From: Taibaiella koreensis
Lineage (GTDB): Bacteria; Bacteroidota; Bacteroidia; Chitinophagales; Chitinophagaceae
Length of the DNA: 64,000 nt
Direction: 5' to 3'
Assembly: GCF_003545715.1 (NCBI RefSeq)
Contig: NZ_QVNU01000003.1
Span: forward strand, 496,001 to 560,000
Every line of letters starts with the position of its first letter. The stretch's first letter is position 1. Positions 9,263 through 17,726 of this stretch are shown here, in pieces. The notes under the pieces are model-generated. The model worked only from the letters and a program-made list of their open reading frames with translations, searched no databases and was not told the DNA's origin. The translations under genes and the position numbers were made by a program.

Positions 9263-11206
9263 ATGAAGGGGTTCAAAGTACTATTTCTTTTAGCAGTTCT
9301 CTTTACCTGTGGTATAGCGCGGTTGCATGCCCAGATCGCGCTTCAATATTCGGATACGACAACCTGTCCGGGACAGCCTTTGACCATGTGTGCCAGTCTG
9401 ACCGGGCAGGCGACGAATATTACTGTCGATGATAAATACAGTAAAGTGATCCCTTTAGGCTTCGATTTTACTTATTTCGGGAAAGTGTATAACAAATGTA
9501 TCATATCGGGTAACGGTATGCTGACTTTCGATACTACGATGGCGGATCAAAACGGTGCTAACTGGTATTGGGGGCAAGCTTCTGTAATGGGCTTTAATGG
9601 TGTGACCCAGGCTAACAATTCCGTAATGGTGACTTTTGAGGACTTGCTTCCCTCACCTACTGAAGGTCTGATTCGCTACCAGCGGATCGGTCAGACAGGC
9701 GCCAAGCGTTTTGTGGTGGAATGGTGCCGGGTGCCGGTATTCAGCGGTACCTGTAAAAACTTTATCGTGACCAGCCAGGTGATCCTGTACGAGGGCAGCA
9801 ATAATGTTGAGATGTATACCACCAATCTGCCGCCAATACCTATTGCAAGTATGTGCCCCAGCGCTTCCGGTCCTACTTACTACGGTCAGGTGGTTCAGGG
9901 TTTGCGTAACGACAATGGTACGGCCTCGTTCTATCCGCCGAATCGTGATCCCGCAGTCTCTGCCACAAACTGGGGTGTGACCGGCGTGACCAACGATGGT
10001 ATGCTGTACACACCTACCGGCTCGGCGACCTATAGCATGAACCCTATTGCATTTAATCCCTGGCTGATCATCGATTCCATAAGCTCACCCGACCTTAAGT
10101 GGTATACAGAGACTGATCCCAACCTGCCCATCGGAACCGGTTCCTGTGTTTCTGTAACGACTAATGCCAATATCAACTATTATGTAGTGAACTTTACGGG
10201 TAATGCCGGCTGTGACCCCGGTCTCCGTATCTTCACCGATACCGTAAGAGTGCACTTCGGTACTTCTTACGACACGACCCGTGTGGAAATTTGCGCCGGC
10301 ACTACCTATAGCTGGTTCGGCCGCAACTACTTCCTGGCGGGCAATTACGATACCTTGCTTCATACCGCCCTGGGCTGCGATAGCTTGCTGCGGCTGGAGC
10401 TGAAAGTAAACCCGCTGCCCGATATGACTATGAGCAATTTCTCCGCCACCATCGGTCTTTGCGGATCGGATAGTGCGGTGCTGGCGCTTGCCAATCCCGG
10501 GCCCACTACGACCTATCAGTGGAACAGAGATGGCAACCCTATTTCGGGCGCGACCCTGCCCAAGTATACGGTAACGGCCCCCGGTGTCTACGATGTGACA
10601 GCGACCACCGATAAGAACTGCTCACTCACCTCGCAGAAGGTAACCGTTACCATTAACCCATCTCCGGAGGCGAAGATAGAGCCGCTTAAGGATGAAGTGA
10701 TATGCGCTTATGATACTTTGGAGCTGAAGGCCATTCCCGGCAATATTGCAGCCGGAGACTACTACGATTACCGCTGGTCGCCAGAGAAACCTTTCCGCTT
10801 CGAATCGGGATCCGACGGGTCTAAAGTGAGAGGCGTATTCCTGGAGCCTACCGAGGTAGTGCTGACTGTATACAACAAATACGGCTGTTATATTACCGAT
10901 ACCACGCTGGTACGAACCAAACCCTGCTGCGAGGTATTTGCACCCAATGCCTTCTCTCCAAACGGTGACGGACTGAATGATTACTTCAACCCGCAGCTGC
11001 AGCCCGGCCAGGTTCTCGTATCCCTGCAGATTTATGACCGCTATGGTAAGCTGGTATATAACAATACCAATATCAAGAAAGGCTGGGACGGTCGCTACAA
11101 AAACGGCAGCGATGCTGCAGCAGAAGTTTATATGTACCTGATGAAGTACACCTGTGCCGATGGCAAACTTTACGAGAAGAAAGAGTCGGTAACAGTGCTC
11201 CGTTAA
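9263..11206 (+). CDS. T9SS type B sorting domain protein (gliding-associated CTD)
   Basis: Large secreted protein of 647 aa with an N-terminal signal peptide (cleavage near residue 24). Residues ~25-230 form a beta-rich domain beginning with LQYSDTTTCPGQ. A ~45-residue module ending GCDSLLRLELKVNP follows (about residues 335-390), then an Ig/PKD-like segment. The C-terminal domain NAFSPNGDGLNDYFNP...GWDGRYKNG is the type B sorting signal, directing export by the Por/type IX system and cell-surface anchoring. The last ~280 residues closely resemble those of the protein at 12376, so the two are paralogues. Molecular function unknown; a surface adhesin is inferred. Confidence 0.85.
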   Translation: MKGFKVLFLLAVLFTCGIARLHAQIALQYSDTTTCPGQPLTMCASLTGQATNITVDDKYSKVIPLGFDFTYFGKVYNKCIISGNGMLTFDTTMADQNGANWYWGQASVMGFNGVTQANNSVMVTFEDLLPSPTEGLIRYQRIGQTGAKRFVVEWCRVPVFSGTCKNFIVTSQVILYEGSNNVEMYTTNLPPIPIASMCPSASGPTYYGQVVQGLRNDNGTASFYPPNRDPAVSATNWGVTGVTNDGMLYTPTGSATYSMNPIAFNPWLIIDSISSPDLKWYTETDPNLPIGTGSCVSVTTNANINYYVVNFTGNAGCDPGLRIFTDTVRVHFGTSYDTTRVEICAGTTYSWFGRNYFLAGNYDTLLHTALGCDSLLRLELKVNPLPDMTMSNFSATIGLCGSDSAVLALANPGPTTTYQWNRDGNPISGATLPKYTVTAPGVYDVTATTDKNCSLTSQKVTVTINPSPEAKIEPLKDEVICAYDTLELKAIPGNIAAGDYYDYRWSPEKPFRFESGSDGSKVRGVFLEPTEVVLTVYNKYGCYITDTTLVRTKPCCEVFAPNAFSPNGDGLNDYFNPQLQPGQVLVSLQIYDRYGKLVYNNTNIKKGWDGRYKNGSDAAAEVYMYLMKYTCADGKLYEKKESVTVLR

Positions 11207-11223
11207 AGCAATTATTTATATCA

Positions 11224-11265
11224 GAATGACAGAGGGCTTTCCATACGGAAAGCCCTCTGTCATTC
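11224..11265 (+). terminator. 19-bp perfect hairpin after the type B cargo gene
   Basis: The arms 11224-11242 and 11247-11265 are perfectly complementary over 19 bp around a 4-nt loop (ATAC). No T-run follows, so it may be a factor-assisted terminator or an mRNA 3'-end stabiliser rather than a standard intrinsic terminator. Confidence 0.6.
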
Positions 11266-11403
11266 ATAAATTAATATAGATTAAAGTGAAAATTATATAC
11301 AAATTATCCTTTCCTAATTTGATAAACGGGTGTCTTTTTTGAGGTAGAATGGGTATATTCGCCAGAACCAAACAATTACAAAACTGTCCCAATTTAATTG
11401 CCG

Positions 11404-12285
11404 ATGAATAGAATTCGACATTATGCCTCTTGTTTTTCTTTATTGTTCCTTACCATAATCCAGGCTGCGCAGGCGCAAAATATTGATCTCTTCGCCGAGA
11501 TCGATATGGATGCCCACCCCAATCTTTGCCCGGGCAAAATATTCGGTGATACGACTACCGACCGGGGGCCCAAAGGAGTATGGAGCATGGGCTCCTACGG
11601 TCCGGCCACGGTGTACGAGAATACCGAAATCTGGTATCTGAACTCGATGAGCCGTTTTCTTACGCCACATGAACAGGATAGCCTGGGGACCGGTCCCGGC
11701 AGCTACTGGATACAAAAGCTGCTGATACAGGAAAATGTGGAAGCGCCGGATTACCTGAACAGGGAGAGCGACCGCCCGGTCAACGATATCGGTATATTGC
11801 TCGACTGGACTGCCTATCAGAATGGCACGATCAAATACCTTGCGCCGCCTTATACCGCCGATACCGCCTACGGTTTTTTTGTGCATGTGCTGGGAGCCGG
11901 CGATGGCCCCGATGACCTGCAGAATGATGATAATAACACGGACAATAACTGGGCGGTTAAAAAGATCGTATGGGGTTGTGATCCGGTATCGATCGGGGAG
12001 CTGCTGCGCCGGGGCGAAAGGCTTCCCCTGACGCTATTCCCCAATCCGGCCAGCGATAAGATCAGCTTCAACTTTAACACTGCCCAGGCTTTCGCCCCTC
12101 TAGACATTACCATCAGAAGCATAACAGGACACGTGGCGCTGCACCTTCAGCAACGCGCCGGCGCGGCCGGCAGCCAGCAACTATCGGTTGATCTCGCCGC
12201 CGCCGGCCTCAATGAAGGACTATATCTTCTTGAGATCTACGATGGCCGGCAATATGCCAGCGGCAGGTTTGCCCTGATCCATTAA
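11404..12285 (+). CDS. T9SS type A sorting domain protein
   Basis: Secreted protein of 293 aa. The ATG at 11404 is preferred to the in-frame TTG two codons earlier. A signal peptide ends near IIQAAQAQ. The middle (residues ~25-200) is unrecognised, with an Asp/Asn-rich stretch DDLQNDDNNTDNN that could bind calcium. The C-terminal ~80 residues are a type A sorting domain (LFPNPASDKISFNF through a GLYLLEIYDG turn), recognised by the type IX export machinery. It sits between two type B cargo genes and is probably transcribed separately from the first, which ends in a long hairpin. Role unknown. Confidence 0.82.
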   Translation: MNRIRHYASCFSLLFLTIIQAAQAQNIDLFAEIDMDAHPNLCPGKIFGDTTTDRGPKGVWSMGSYGPATVYENTEIWYLNSMSRFLTPHEQDSLGTGPGSYWIQKLLIQENVEAPDYLNRESDRPVNDIGILLDWTAYQNGTIKYLAPPYTADTAYGFFVHVLGAGDGPDDLQNDDNNTDNNWAVKKIVWGCDPVSIGELLRRGERLPLTLFPNPASDKISFNFNTAQAFAPLDITIRSITGHVALHLQQRAGAAGSQQLSVDLAAAGLNEGLYLLEIYDGRQYASGRFALIH

Positions 12286-12375
12286 TAACCGGACGGGTTG
12301 CTACCTGCACCGGATTAAATTACATATCTATCCAAACACCCCATCTGCACCGATGGTCATTTTAATAAAAGAACT

Positions 12376-14673
12376 ATGAAAAAGCGCTACTATTCCTCTT
12401 TTCTGCTCCTCTTTTTTCTGCTGTGGCATGCAGGCCTTTCCCACGCTAACCACATATTGGGTTCCGAGCTTCGCTACCAATTCGTATCGGCGTCGGGCAG
12501 TGCGCAAACCTATAAACTAACTTTTGTTTTCTTTGCCGATTGCAGCCTGGCCTCATCCGGGTCGTTCAGCACGCTGGTGCCACCGGCCACGCCCAGGGTA
12601 GTGATCGAGATCTATAAGAACGGCGTACACCAATCGTTGGGCTCAGGTCCCGGGGGGGCTATATTTCTCGATCCGGTAGCGGTGAACTACCAGGAGGAAA
12701 TTACACCCGTGTGCCCCGACGAAGCCAACAATACCCAATGTTCTGTGCCCAAGGGAGATTATCCCGGTGTTATGAAATTTACTTTTGAAGGCACGGTTAC
12801 GCTTCCCGATACCTCTTCCAACTGGCGTTTTAATTTTGAAGGCGATCATTTCAACAACACTGCAGGGCGCAGCGGGCTCATCAATAATCTTTCCGGCACT
12901 GGTACGATGTGCATCTATGCTACGCTCAATAATACAATCCCCATTATTCCCGATCCGGTAGGCTATTACCAGGACGATGCCGGCAACTATGTACCGGTTT
13001 TCCCTCCTTACGACACTACCGGTAAAAACAATTCACCCTCGTTTACATCCGATCCTACGCCCTTTTTCTGTATCAACCAGCCTACCACATTTAACCTGGC
13101 GGCGATTGACAATGACGGCGATTCACTTTCTTTTGCCCTGATCCCCGCGCTGAATACACCGGTAATGGCCAATGGTACTTATACGAACTGTAACTATGTA
13201 GCGCCGCTGATGGGTACCGCTCCCATTGCTGCCGCGCCGGGCTCGTTCAGCTTCAGCTCCGTTACGGGCCAAACTTCCTTTACACCCAATGCTTTGGTCA
13301 ATGCCTGCGTGGTACAGCAGGTAAGCGAATACCGCGAAGGCAAGCTGGTAGGCACCAGCATGCGCGAAATGACCTTTATTATATTGGACAACTGTCCCAA
13401 CCAGGGTCCGCAAGGGCCGGTGACCAATATCAACAATGGCAATGTTGACCCCGCCGATCCCACCAGGATCAATGTATGCCAGGGGATCAACGGCAATGTG
13501 GCTTTTGACCTGCAGGGCAACGATCCCGACGGCGACAATATCAACATCTTTGCAACCAACCTGCCCGAAGGAGCGACCGCGCCGGTAACCAGCAACGGAA
13601 CGCCTAATCCTGTAATGCACTTCAGCTGGGATATTGGTGGTTACGCTCCCGGCGATTATATTTTCTTTGTTACCCTTAGAGATGATGGTTGTCCGGTAAG
13701 GGTAACCCAGACCATTGCCTATACCATTACGATACATGAGGCTTACACTTCGGGCAGCACCGATACGATCCAGATCTGTAATGGGGAGACTTACGAGTTC
13801 TTTGGCAATCTCTATTACAAGACCGGCATTTATGATACGACGTTTAAATCGGTATATGGATGCGACAGTGTAAAGGTGCTGAACCTTAAAGTGAATCCCC
13901 TGCCCAATATGCTACTGAATGGCGGGAATGCAGCGGGCATCTGCCCGGGCAACAAGACCCTGCTCTCCCTGGCCCTGCCCGAAAGCAGTACGACCTATCA
14001 ATGGCTGAAAGACGATGAAGCCATTGCCGGCGAAACAGGACCCGCCTATGCGGCCAGCAATGCCGGCATATACAAGGTAATTGCCGTTACAGATAGAGGC
14101 TGTCGCGATACTTCCAAACGGATCAAACTGGAGCTGTATCCCGCGGCGGAAGCGCGTATCACATCCGTGAGTGAGAACAATATCTGTATGGGCGATACGG
14201 TCACGCTGGAAGCGCAGGAAGGCGATCGCTATATCTACCGCTGGGCCCCCGAAAAATTCTTCCGCCTGTTTGGTGAAGCGGAAGCCCGTACAGTAAAGGG
14301 CACGATTGCGTATAGCGGACCGGTAACACTTACCGTATATAATAAATACGGCTGCCAGGATTCGGATACGATGATGATGAATACCCGGCCCTGCTGCGAA
14401 GTATTTATGCCTACAGCATTTTCACCCAATATGGATGGCGTAAACGACTATTTCAATCCTACGCTCCAATTGGGACAGGTAATCGTCACGATGAAAGTAT
14501 TCAACCGCCTGGGTAAGCTGGTATATGACAACACGAATATCGAAAAGGGCTGGGATGGCACTTATAGCAACGGACAGCCTGCAGCGCTGGATACCTATAT
14601 GTACTATATCAAGTATTCCTGCACCGATGGTAACAACTATGAGAAAAAGGGCGATATTATACTGCTGCGGTAG
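12376..14673 (+). CDS. T9SS type B sorting domain protein, large surface protein
   Basis: Exported protein of 765 aa. The signal peptide ends at GLSHA, and the mature start NHILGSELRYQF is typical of a family of Bacteroidota surface proteins. It contains long beta-rich repeats with cadherin/PKD-like features (DNDGDSLSFAL, NDPDGDNINI). A module ending GCDSVKVLNLKVNP falls near residues 455-515, followed by an Ig-like segment. The type B C-terminal domain is TAFSPNMDGVNDYFNP...GWDGTYSNG. The downstream half parallels the protein at 9263. Inferred role: surface adhesion or matrix. A terminator lies 45 bp after the stop. Confidence 0.86.
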   Translation: MKKRYYSSFLLLFFLLWHAGLSHANHILGSELRYQFVSASGSAQTYKLTFVFFADCSLASSGSFSTLVPPATPRVVIEIYKNGVHQSLGSGPGGAIFLDPVAVNYQEEITPVCPDEANNTQCSVPKGDYPGVMKFTFEGTVTLPDTSSNWRFNFEGDHFNNTAGRSGLINNLSGTGTMCIYATLNNTIPIIPDPVGYYQDDAGNYVPVFPPYDTTGKNNSPSFTSDPTPFFCINQPTTFNLAAIDNDGDSLSFALIPALNTPVMANGTYTNCNYVAPLMGTAPIAAAPGSFSFSSVTGQTSFTPNALVNACVVQQVSEYREGKLVGTSMREMTFIILDNCPNQGPQGPVTNINNGNVDPADPTRINVCQGINGNVAFDLQGNDPDGDNINIFATNLPEGATAPVTSNGTPNPVMHFSWDIGGYAPGDYIFFVTLRDDGCPVRVTQTIAYTITIHEAYTSGSTDTIQICNGETYEFFGNLYYKTGIYDTTFKSVYGCDSVKVLNLKVNPLPNMLLNGGNAAGICPGNKTLLSLALPESSTTYQWLKDDEAIAGETGPAYAASNAGIYKVIAVTDRGCRDTSKRIKLELYPAAEARITSVSENNICMGDTVTLEAQEGDRYIYRWAPEKFFRLFGEAEARTVKGTIAYSGPVTLTVYNKYGCQDSDTMMMNTRPCCEVFMPTAFSPNMDGVNDYFNPTLQLGQVIVTMKVFNRLGKLVYDNTNIEKGWDGTYSNGQPAALDTYMYYIKYSCTDGNNYEKKGDIILLR

Positions 14674-14717
14674 TGCTTAAAATAAAACGCGGTTATCCGC
14701 AGAACCATTCTAAATTT

Positions 14718-14744
14718 GCCGGGCCGGAAGGTCCGGCTTTTTTA
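14718..14744 (+). terminator. Intrinsic terminator between the T9SS gene and tilS
   Basis: An 8-bp GC-rich stem (14718-14725 with 14730-14737, GGAA loop) is followed by six T. It places the true tilS start downstream of it, at 14748. Confidence 0.75.
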
Positions 14745-14747
14745 TTT

Positions 14748-16091
14748 ATGATCCTTAAGCGCCTGCAGAACATCGTTGCCGGGCAACAGTGGCAACATAA
14801 AAAGATCCTGGTAGCGGTAAGCGGTGGCCTGGACAGCATGACCCTGGCCCTGCTCCTGCAGCAATCGGGGATAGCAATGGCTATAGCGCATTGTAACTTT
14901 GGCCTTAGGGGCGTCGAATCGGATGCAGATGAAGCGTTGGTACGGTCCTGGGCAGCTGCAATGGCTATTCCTGTTTATGTACAGCAGTTCGATACGCCAG
15001 CTTTGCTGGAAGCGCAGGGGGGCAACCTGCAGGAGCTGGCCCGTGAGTTGCGGTACGGATGGTTTGAAACCCTCCGGCAAGAGCTGGGCTTCGACCTGGT
15101 GGCTACGGCCCATCACCGGCAGGATTCGGTGGAGACCCTGCTGATCAATTTTTTCAGGGGAACCGGGATTACTGGTTTGCATGGTATTTTGCCGCAGCAG
15201 GGCAAGATTATCCGTCCGCTGCTGGCCTTTACCCGCGCCGAGCTGGAGCAGTACGCCCGGGAGCAAGAGCTGGTCTGGCGCGAAGACAGCAGTAACAGTA
15301 AAGATGATTATACCCGCAATGCGGTAAGGCAGCACCTGTTGCCTGCAATTGAAAAGATATTTCCCCGGGCTGTTGATCAGCTGGCAGGCAATACGCTCCG
15401 TTTGCGTGAGGCCGAGTTGCTGTACCAGGAATCCATTGAACGCTACCGGAAGAAGCTGATCGGGCAGCGTGGCCAGGATTGGTACCTGCCCGTGCTAAAG
15501 CTGCGGCAGGTGCAGCCACTGGCGACCATATTGTGGGAGCTGGTTAAGTCTTTCGGTTTTCATGCTGCGCAACTGACCGATATCCTGCACCTGCTCGATG
15601 CGGAGAGCGGCCGTTATGTGGCTGCTCCCGACTACCGTATTATCCGCAACCGCAATTTTCTCATCATTACGGCGCAGCAGGCCGAAGCAAGCACACATAT
15701 ATTAATAGAAGCAGGGGAGGCGAGCGTCGATGCCCCCGGCTATACCCTTACCGTCCGTACCAATACTTTTGGGGGTGAGGAAGAGATGGCCGCCATCCGC
15801 AAGCTGGAACCGGAGCAACTATGCGTGGATGCCGGAATGCTGCATTTCCCGCTTGTGCTGCGACCCTGGAAGACTGGCGATTACTTTTACCCCCTGGGCA
15901 AGCTGCGCAAAAAGAAAAAAGTAAGCCGTTACCTGATCGAACAAAAGGTGCCTTTACATGAAAAAGAAAAGGTATGGGTGCTGGAAAGCAACAAGAAGAT
16001 CGTTTGGGTGGTGGGCCGGCGTGCCGACGACCGTTTCCGGGTAACGGAACAAACGGTGAACTGCTGTTATTTTTCGGTGAAACCCCGGTAA
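14748..16091 (+). CDS. tilS: tRNA(Ile)-lysidine synthetase
   Basis: Converts C34 of tRNA-Ile(CAU) to lysidine, using ATP, so that it reads AUA. The N-terminal PP-loop ATPase signature SGGLDSMTLALLL is present, followed by HCNFGLRG and the AHHRQDSVETLLINFFRGTG motif typical of TilS. The C-terminal TilS domain ends near residue 440. The ATG at 14748 was chosen over a GTG at 14673 because the longer form would span the upstream terminator and overlap the previous stop codon. The protein is 447 aa, normal for Bacteroidota. It has no operon partner upstream. Confidence 0.93.
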   Translation: MILKRLQNIVAGQQWQHKKILVAVSGGLDSMTLALLLQQSGIAMAIAHCNFGLRGVESDADEALVRSWAAAMAIPVYVQQFDTPALLEAQGGNLQELARELRYGWFETLRQELGFDLVATAHHRQDSVETLLINFFRGTGITGLHGILPQQGKIIRPLLAFTRAELEQYAREQELVWREDSSNSKDDYTRNAVRQHLLPAIEKIFPRAVDQLAGNTLRLREAELLYQESIERYRKKLIGQRGQDWYLPVLKLRQVQPLATILWELVKSFGFHAAQLTDILHLLDAESGRYVAAPDYRIIRNRNFLIITAQQAEASTHILIEAGEASVDAPGYTLTVRTNTFGGEEEMAAIRKLEPEQLCVDAGMLHFPLVLRPWKTGDYFYPLGKLRKKKKVSRYLIEQKVPLHEKEKVWVLESNKKIVWVVGRRADDRFRVTEQTVNCCYFSVKPR

Positions 16092-16126
16092 AGCTGCTTT
16101 TTGGGTCCCTGTCTTCGGCGGCGGAA

Positions 16127-16192
16127 AAAAATGACAGTTTGGAGACGCTAAAATGACAATGAGGCGACGTTTTGATGACAGAATCGTGACAA
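16127..16192 (-). promoter_or_regulatory. Six-unit 11-bp array resembling Pho boxes
   Basis: GAC occurs at exactly 11-bp intervals six times (16133, 16144, 16155, 16166, 16177, 16188). Read on the minus strand the units are CTGTCAT or TTGTCAC/T-like heptamers plus 4-nt spacers, the layout of PhoB-type direct repeats. A further CTGTCAT-like unit follows out of phase at 16203-16212. The array ends about 97 bp before the actA -7 box. A binding site for an OmpR/PhoB-family regulator is inferred. Confidence 0.45.
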
Positions 16193-16288
16193 ACACATAT
16201 TCAAAATGACAATTAAAAACGCTGAAACCCGCGCCAGTACTGAAAAATTTTTTTTAACGAATGTGTAGAAACTTTGACGTTCGTGTTG

Positions 16289-16296
16289 TACTTTTG
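16289..16296 (+). promoter_or_regulatory. Candidate -7 box for the act operon (TACTTTTG)
   Basis: Exact TAnnTTTG match 50 bp before the actA start. A TTTG lies 12 bp upstream, closer than the published -33 spacing. Confidence 0.4.
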
Positions 16297-16345
16297 CCCC
16301 CACATTAGCCTAAAAAGGATCGTAAAATAAAAAAATAGTTTACAC

Positions 16346-17620
16346 GTGTCTCTATATTTCAGGTCAAAATCATTTTTCAGGCAGGTAACTTTCTGTGCTC
16401 TTGCCCTCATTTTCACTCTTATTTCTGTTGGTTCCGCATCTGCCCAGGACGGTAAAGCCCTGTTCCAGGCCAATTGCGCCAGCTGTCACAACCCCATCAA
16501 AGACGCGACTGGTCCGGCTCTGAAGGGTGTGGATAAGCGTGTGCCGAGCAAAGACTGGTTGCACAACTGGGTACACGGTTCTGCTAAAGTGATCGCCAGC
16601 GGCGACAAATACGCTAATGATCTTTACAATAAGTGGAACAAGACGGCGATGACCGCCTTCCCCAACCTGACCACACAGGAGATCGACGCGATCGTAACCT
16701 ATGTAAACAGCGTTCCTGATAAGAAGCCTGAAACCACGCCTACCGGCGGTGGTGGCGGTGGTGAAGAAAAAGACAATACTTGGCTGTATACGATCATTAC
16801 GCTTGGCCTGGCGCTGCTGATCTTCATCCTGACCCGTGTAAACAAGACGCTGAATAAAGTAGCCAACGATAAGCAAGGCCTGCCTACCAAAAATGAGACA
16901 CCGCTGTTCCGCAGCAAAGTAACCATAGCCATTGTCAGCATTATCCTTATGTGCCTTGCCGGCTACTGGATCGTAAATGGCGCGGTGAATACCGGCCGTC
17001 AACAGAACTACATGCCGAAGCAACCGATCTTTTACTCGCATAAAGTGCACGCCGGCGTTAACCAGATCAACTGTCTGTATTGCCATGCAGGCGCCGAGAA
17101 GAGCCGCCAGGCAATGATCCCTTCGACCAACGTATGTATGAACTGTCACAAGCAGATATCTGAGTACACTGGAGAAGAGAAGCTGGTTACTTACGAAGGC
17201 AAAGAGGTGAATGGCACCGAAGAGATCCACAAGCTGTATAAGGCGGCCGGTTGGGATGCTGAGAAGAAGCAATATATCCGCGATGCTGCCGGCAATATCA
17301 AAGCCACGCCGATCGAGTGGATCAAGATCCACAACCTGCCCGATCACGTTTACTTCAACCATAGCCAGCACGTAGCCGTAGGTAAAGTACAGTGCCAGAG
17401 CTGCCACGGAGCGATCCAGGAAATGGATGAAGTACACCAGGCTTCGGATCTATCTATGGGCTGGTGTATCAACTGTCACCGCCAGACCGCCGTACAGTTC
17501 AAAGAGAACGATTACTACAGCATATTCCAGAAATACCATGATGAGATCAAATCCGGCAAGCGTGAGAAAGTAACCGAGGCTGAGCTGGGTGGAACCGAGT
17601 GTCAGAAATGTCACTACTAA
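16346..17620 (+). CDS. actA: Alternative complex III multihaem cytochrome ActA, with N-terminal cytochrome domain
   Basis: Electron-transfer subunit of alternative complex III (menaquinol:acceptor oxidoreductase), facing the periplasm. It is read from a GTG start; a signal peptide ends near SVGSASAQ. Six CxxCH haem sites are visible. C44 lies in a separate monohaem domain (residues ~30-125), followed by a Gly-rich linker and two membrane segments at about 145-165 and 190-215. C243, C264, C350, C374 and C419 form the pentahaem ActA core. The sixth site is five residues from the C-terminus. It is the first gene of actABCDEF-coxBA. The monohaem domain is shared with the lipoprotein at 1108. Confidence 0.9.
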   Translation: MSLYFRSKSFFRQVTFCALALIFTLISVGSASAQDGKALFQANCASCHNPIKDATGPALKGVDKRVPSKDWLHNWVHGSAKVIASGDKYANDLYNKWNKTAMTAFPNLTTQEIDAIVTYVNSVPDKKPETTPTGGGGGGEEKDNTWLYTIITLGLALLIFILTRVNKTLNKVANDKQGLPTKNETPLFRSKVTIAIVSIILMCLAGYWIVNGAVNTGRQQNYMPKQPIFYSHKVHAGVNQINCLYCHAGAEKSRQAMIPSTNVCMNCHKQISEYTGEEKLVTYEGKEVNGTEEIHKLYKAAGWDAEKKQYIRDAAGNIKATPIEWIKIHNLPDHVYFNHSQHVAVGKVQCQSCHGAIQEMDEVHQASDLSMGWCINCHRQTAVQFKENDYYSIFQKYHDEIKSGKREKVTEAELGGTECQKCHY

Positions 17621-17726
17621 TCTCCTGTTGAAGATTGCCGAGTACGATTGTAAACAAGCATTAAGGTGAGGCATGTGAACAAATCGCTTTCACATCTCCA
17701 CATATCATATTATTCACATCAGACTT

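Noticed and set aside
16273-16296. TTTG-N12-TAnnTTTG as a full promoter before actA
   Set aside because: Only the -7 box is credible. The 12-bp spacing is outside the accepted 17-23 bp, and T-rich DNA makes TTTG common; the same applies before proS.
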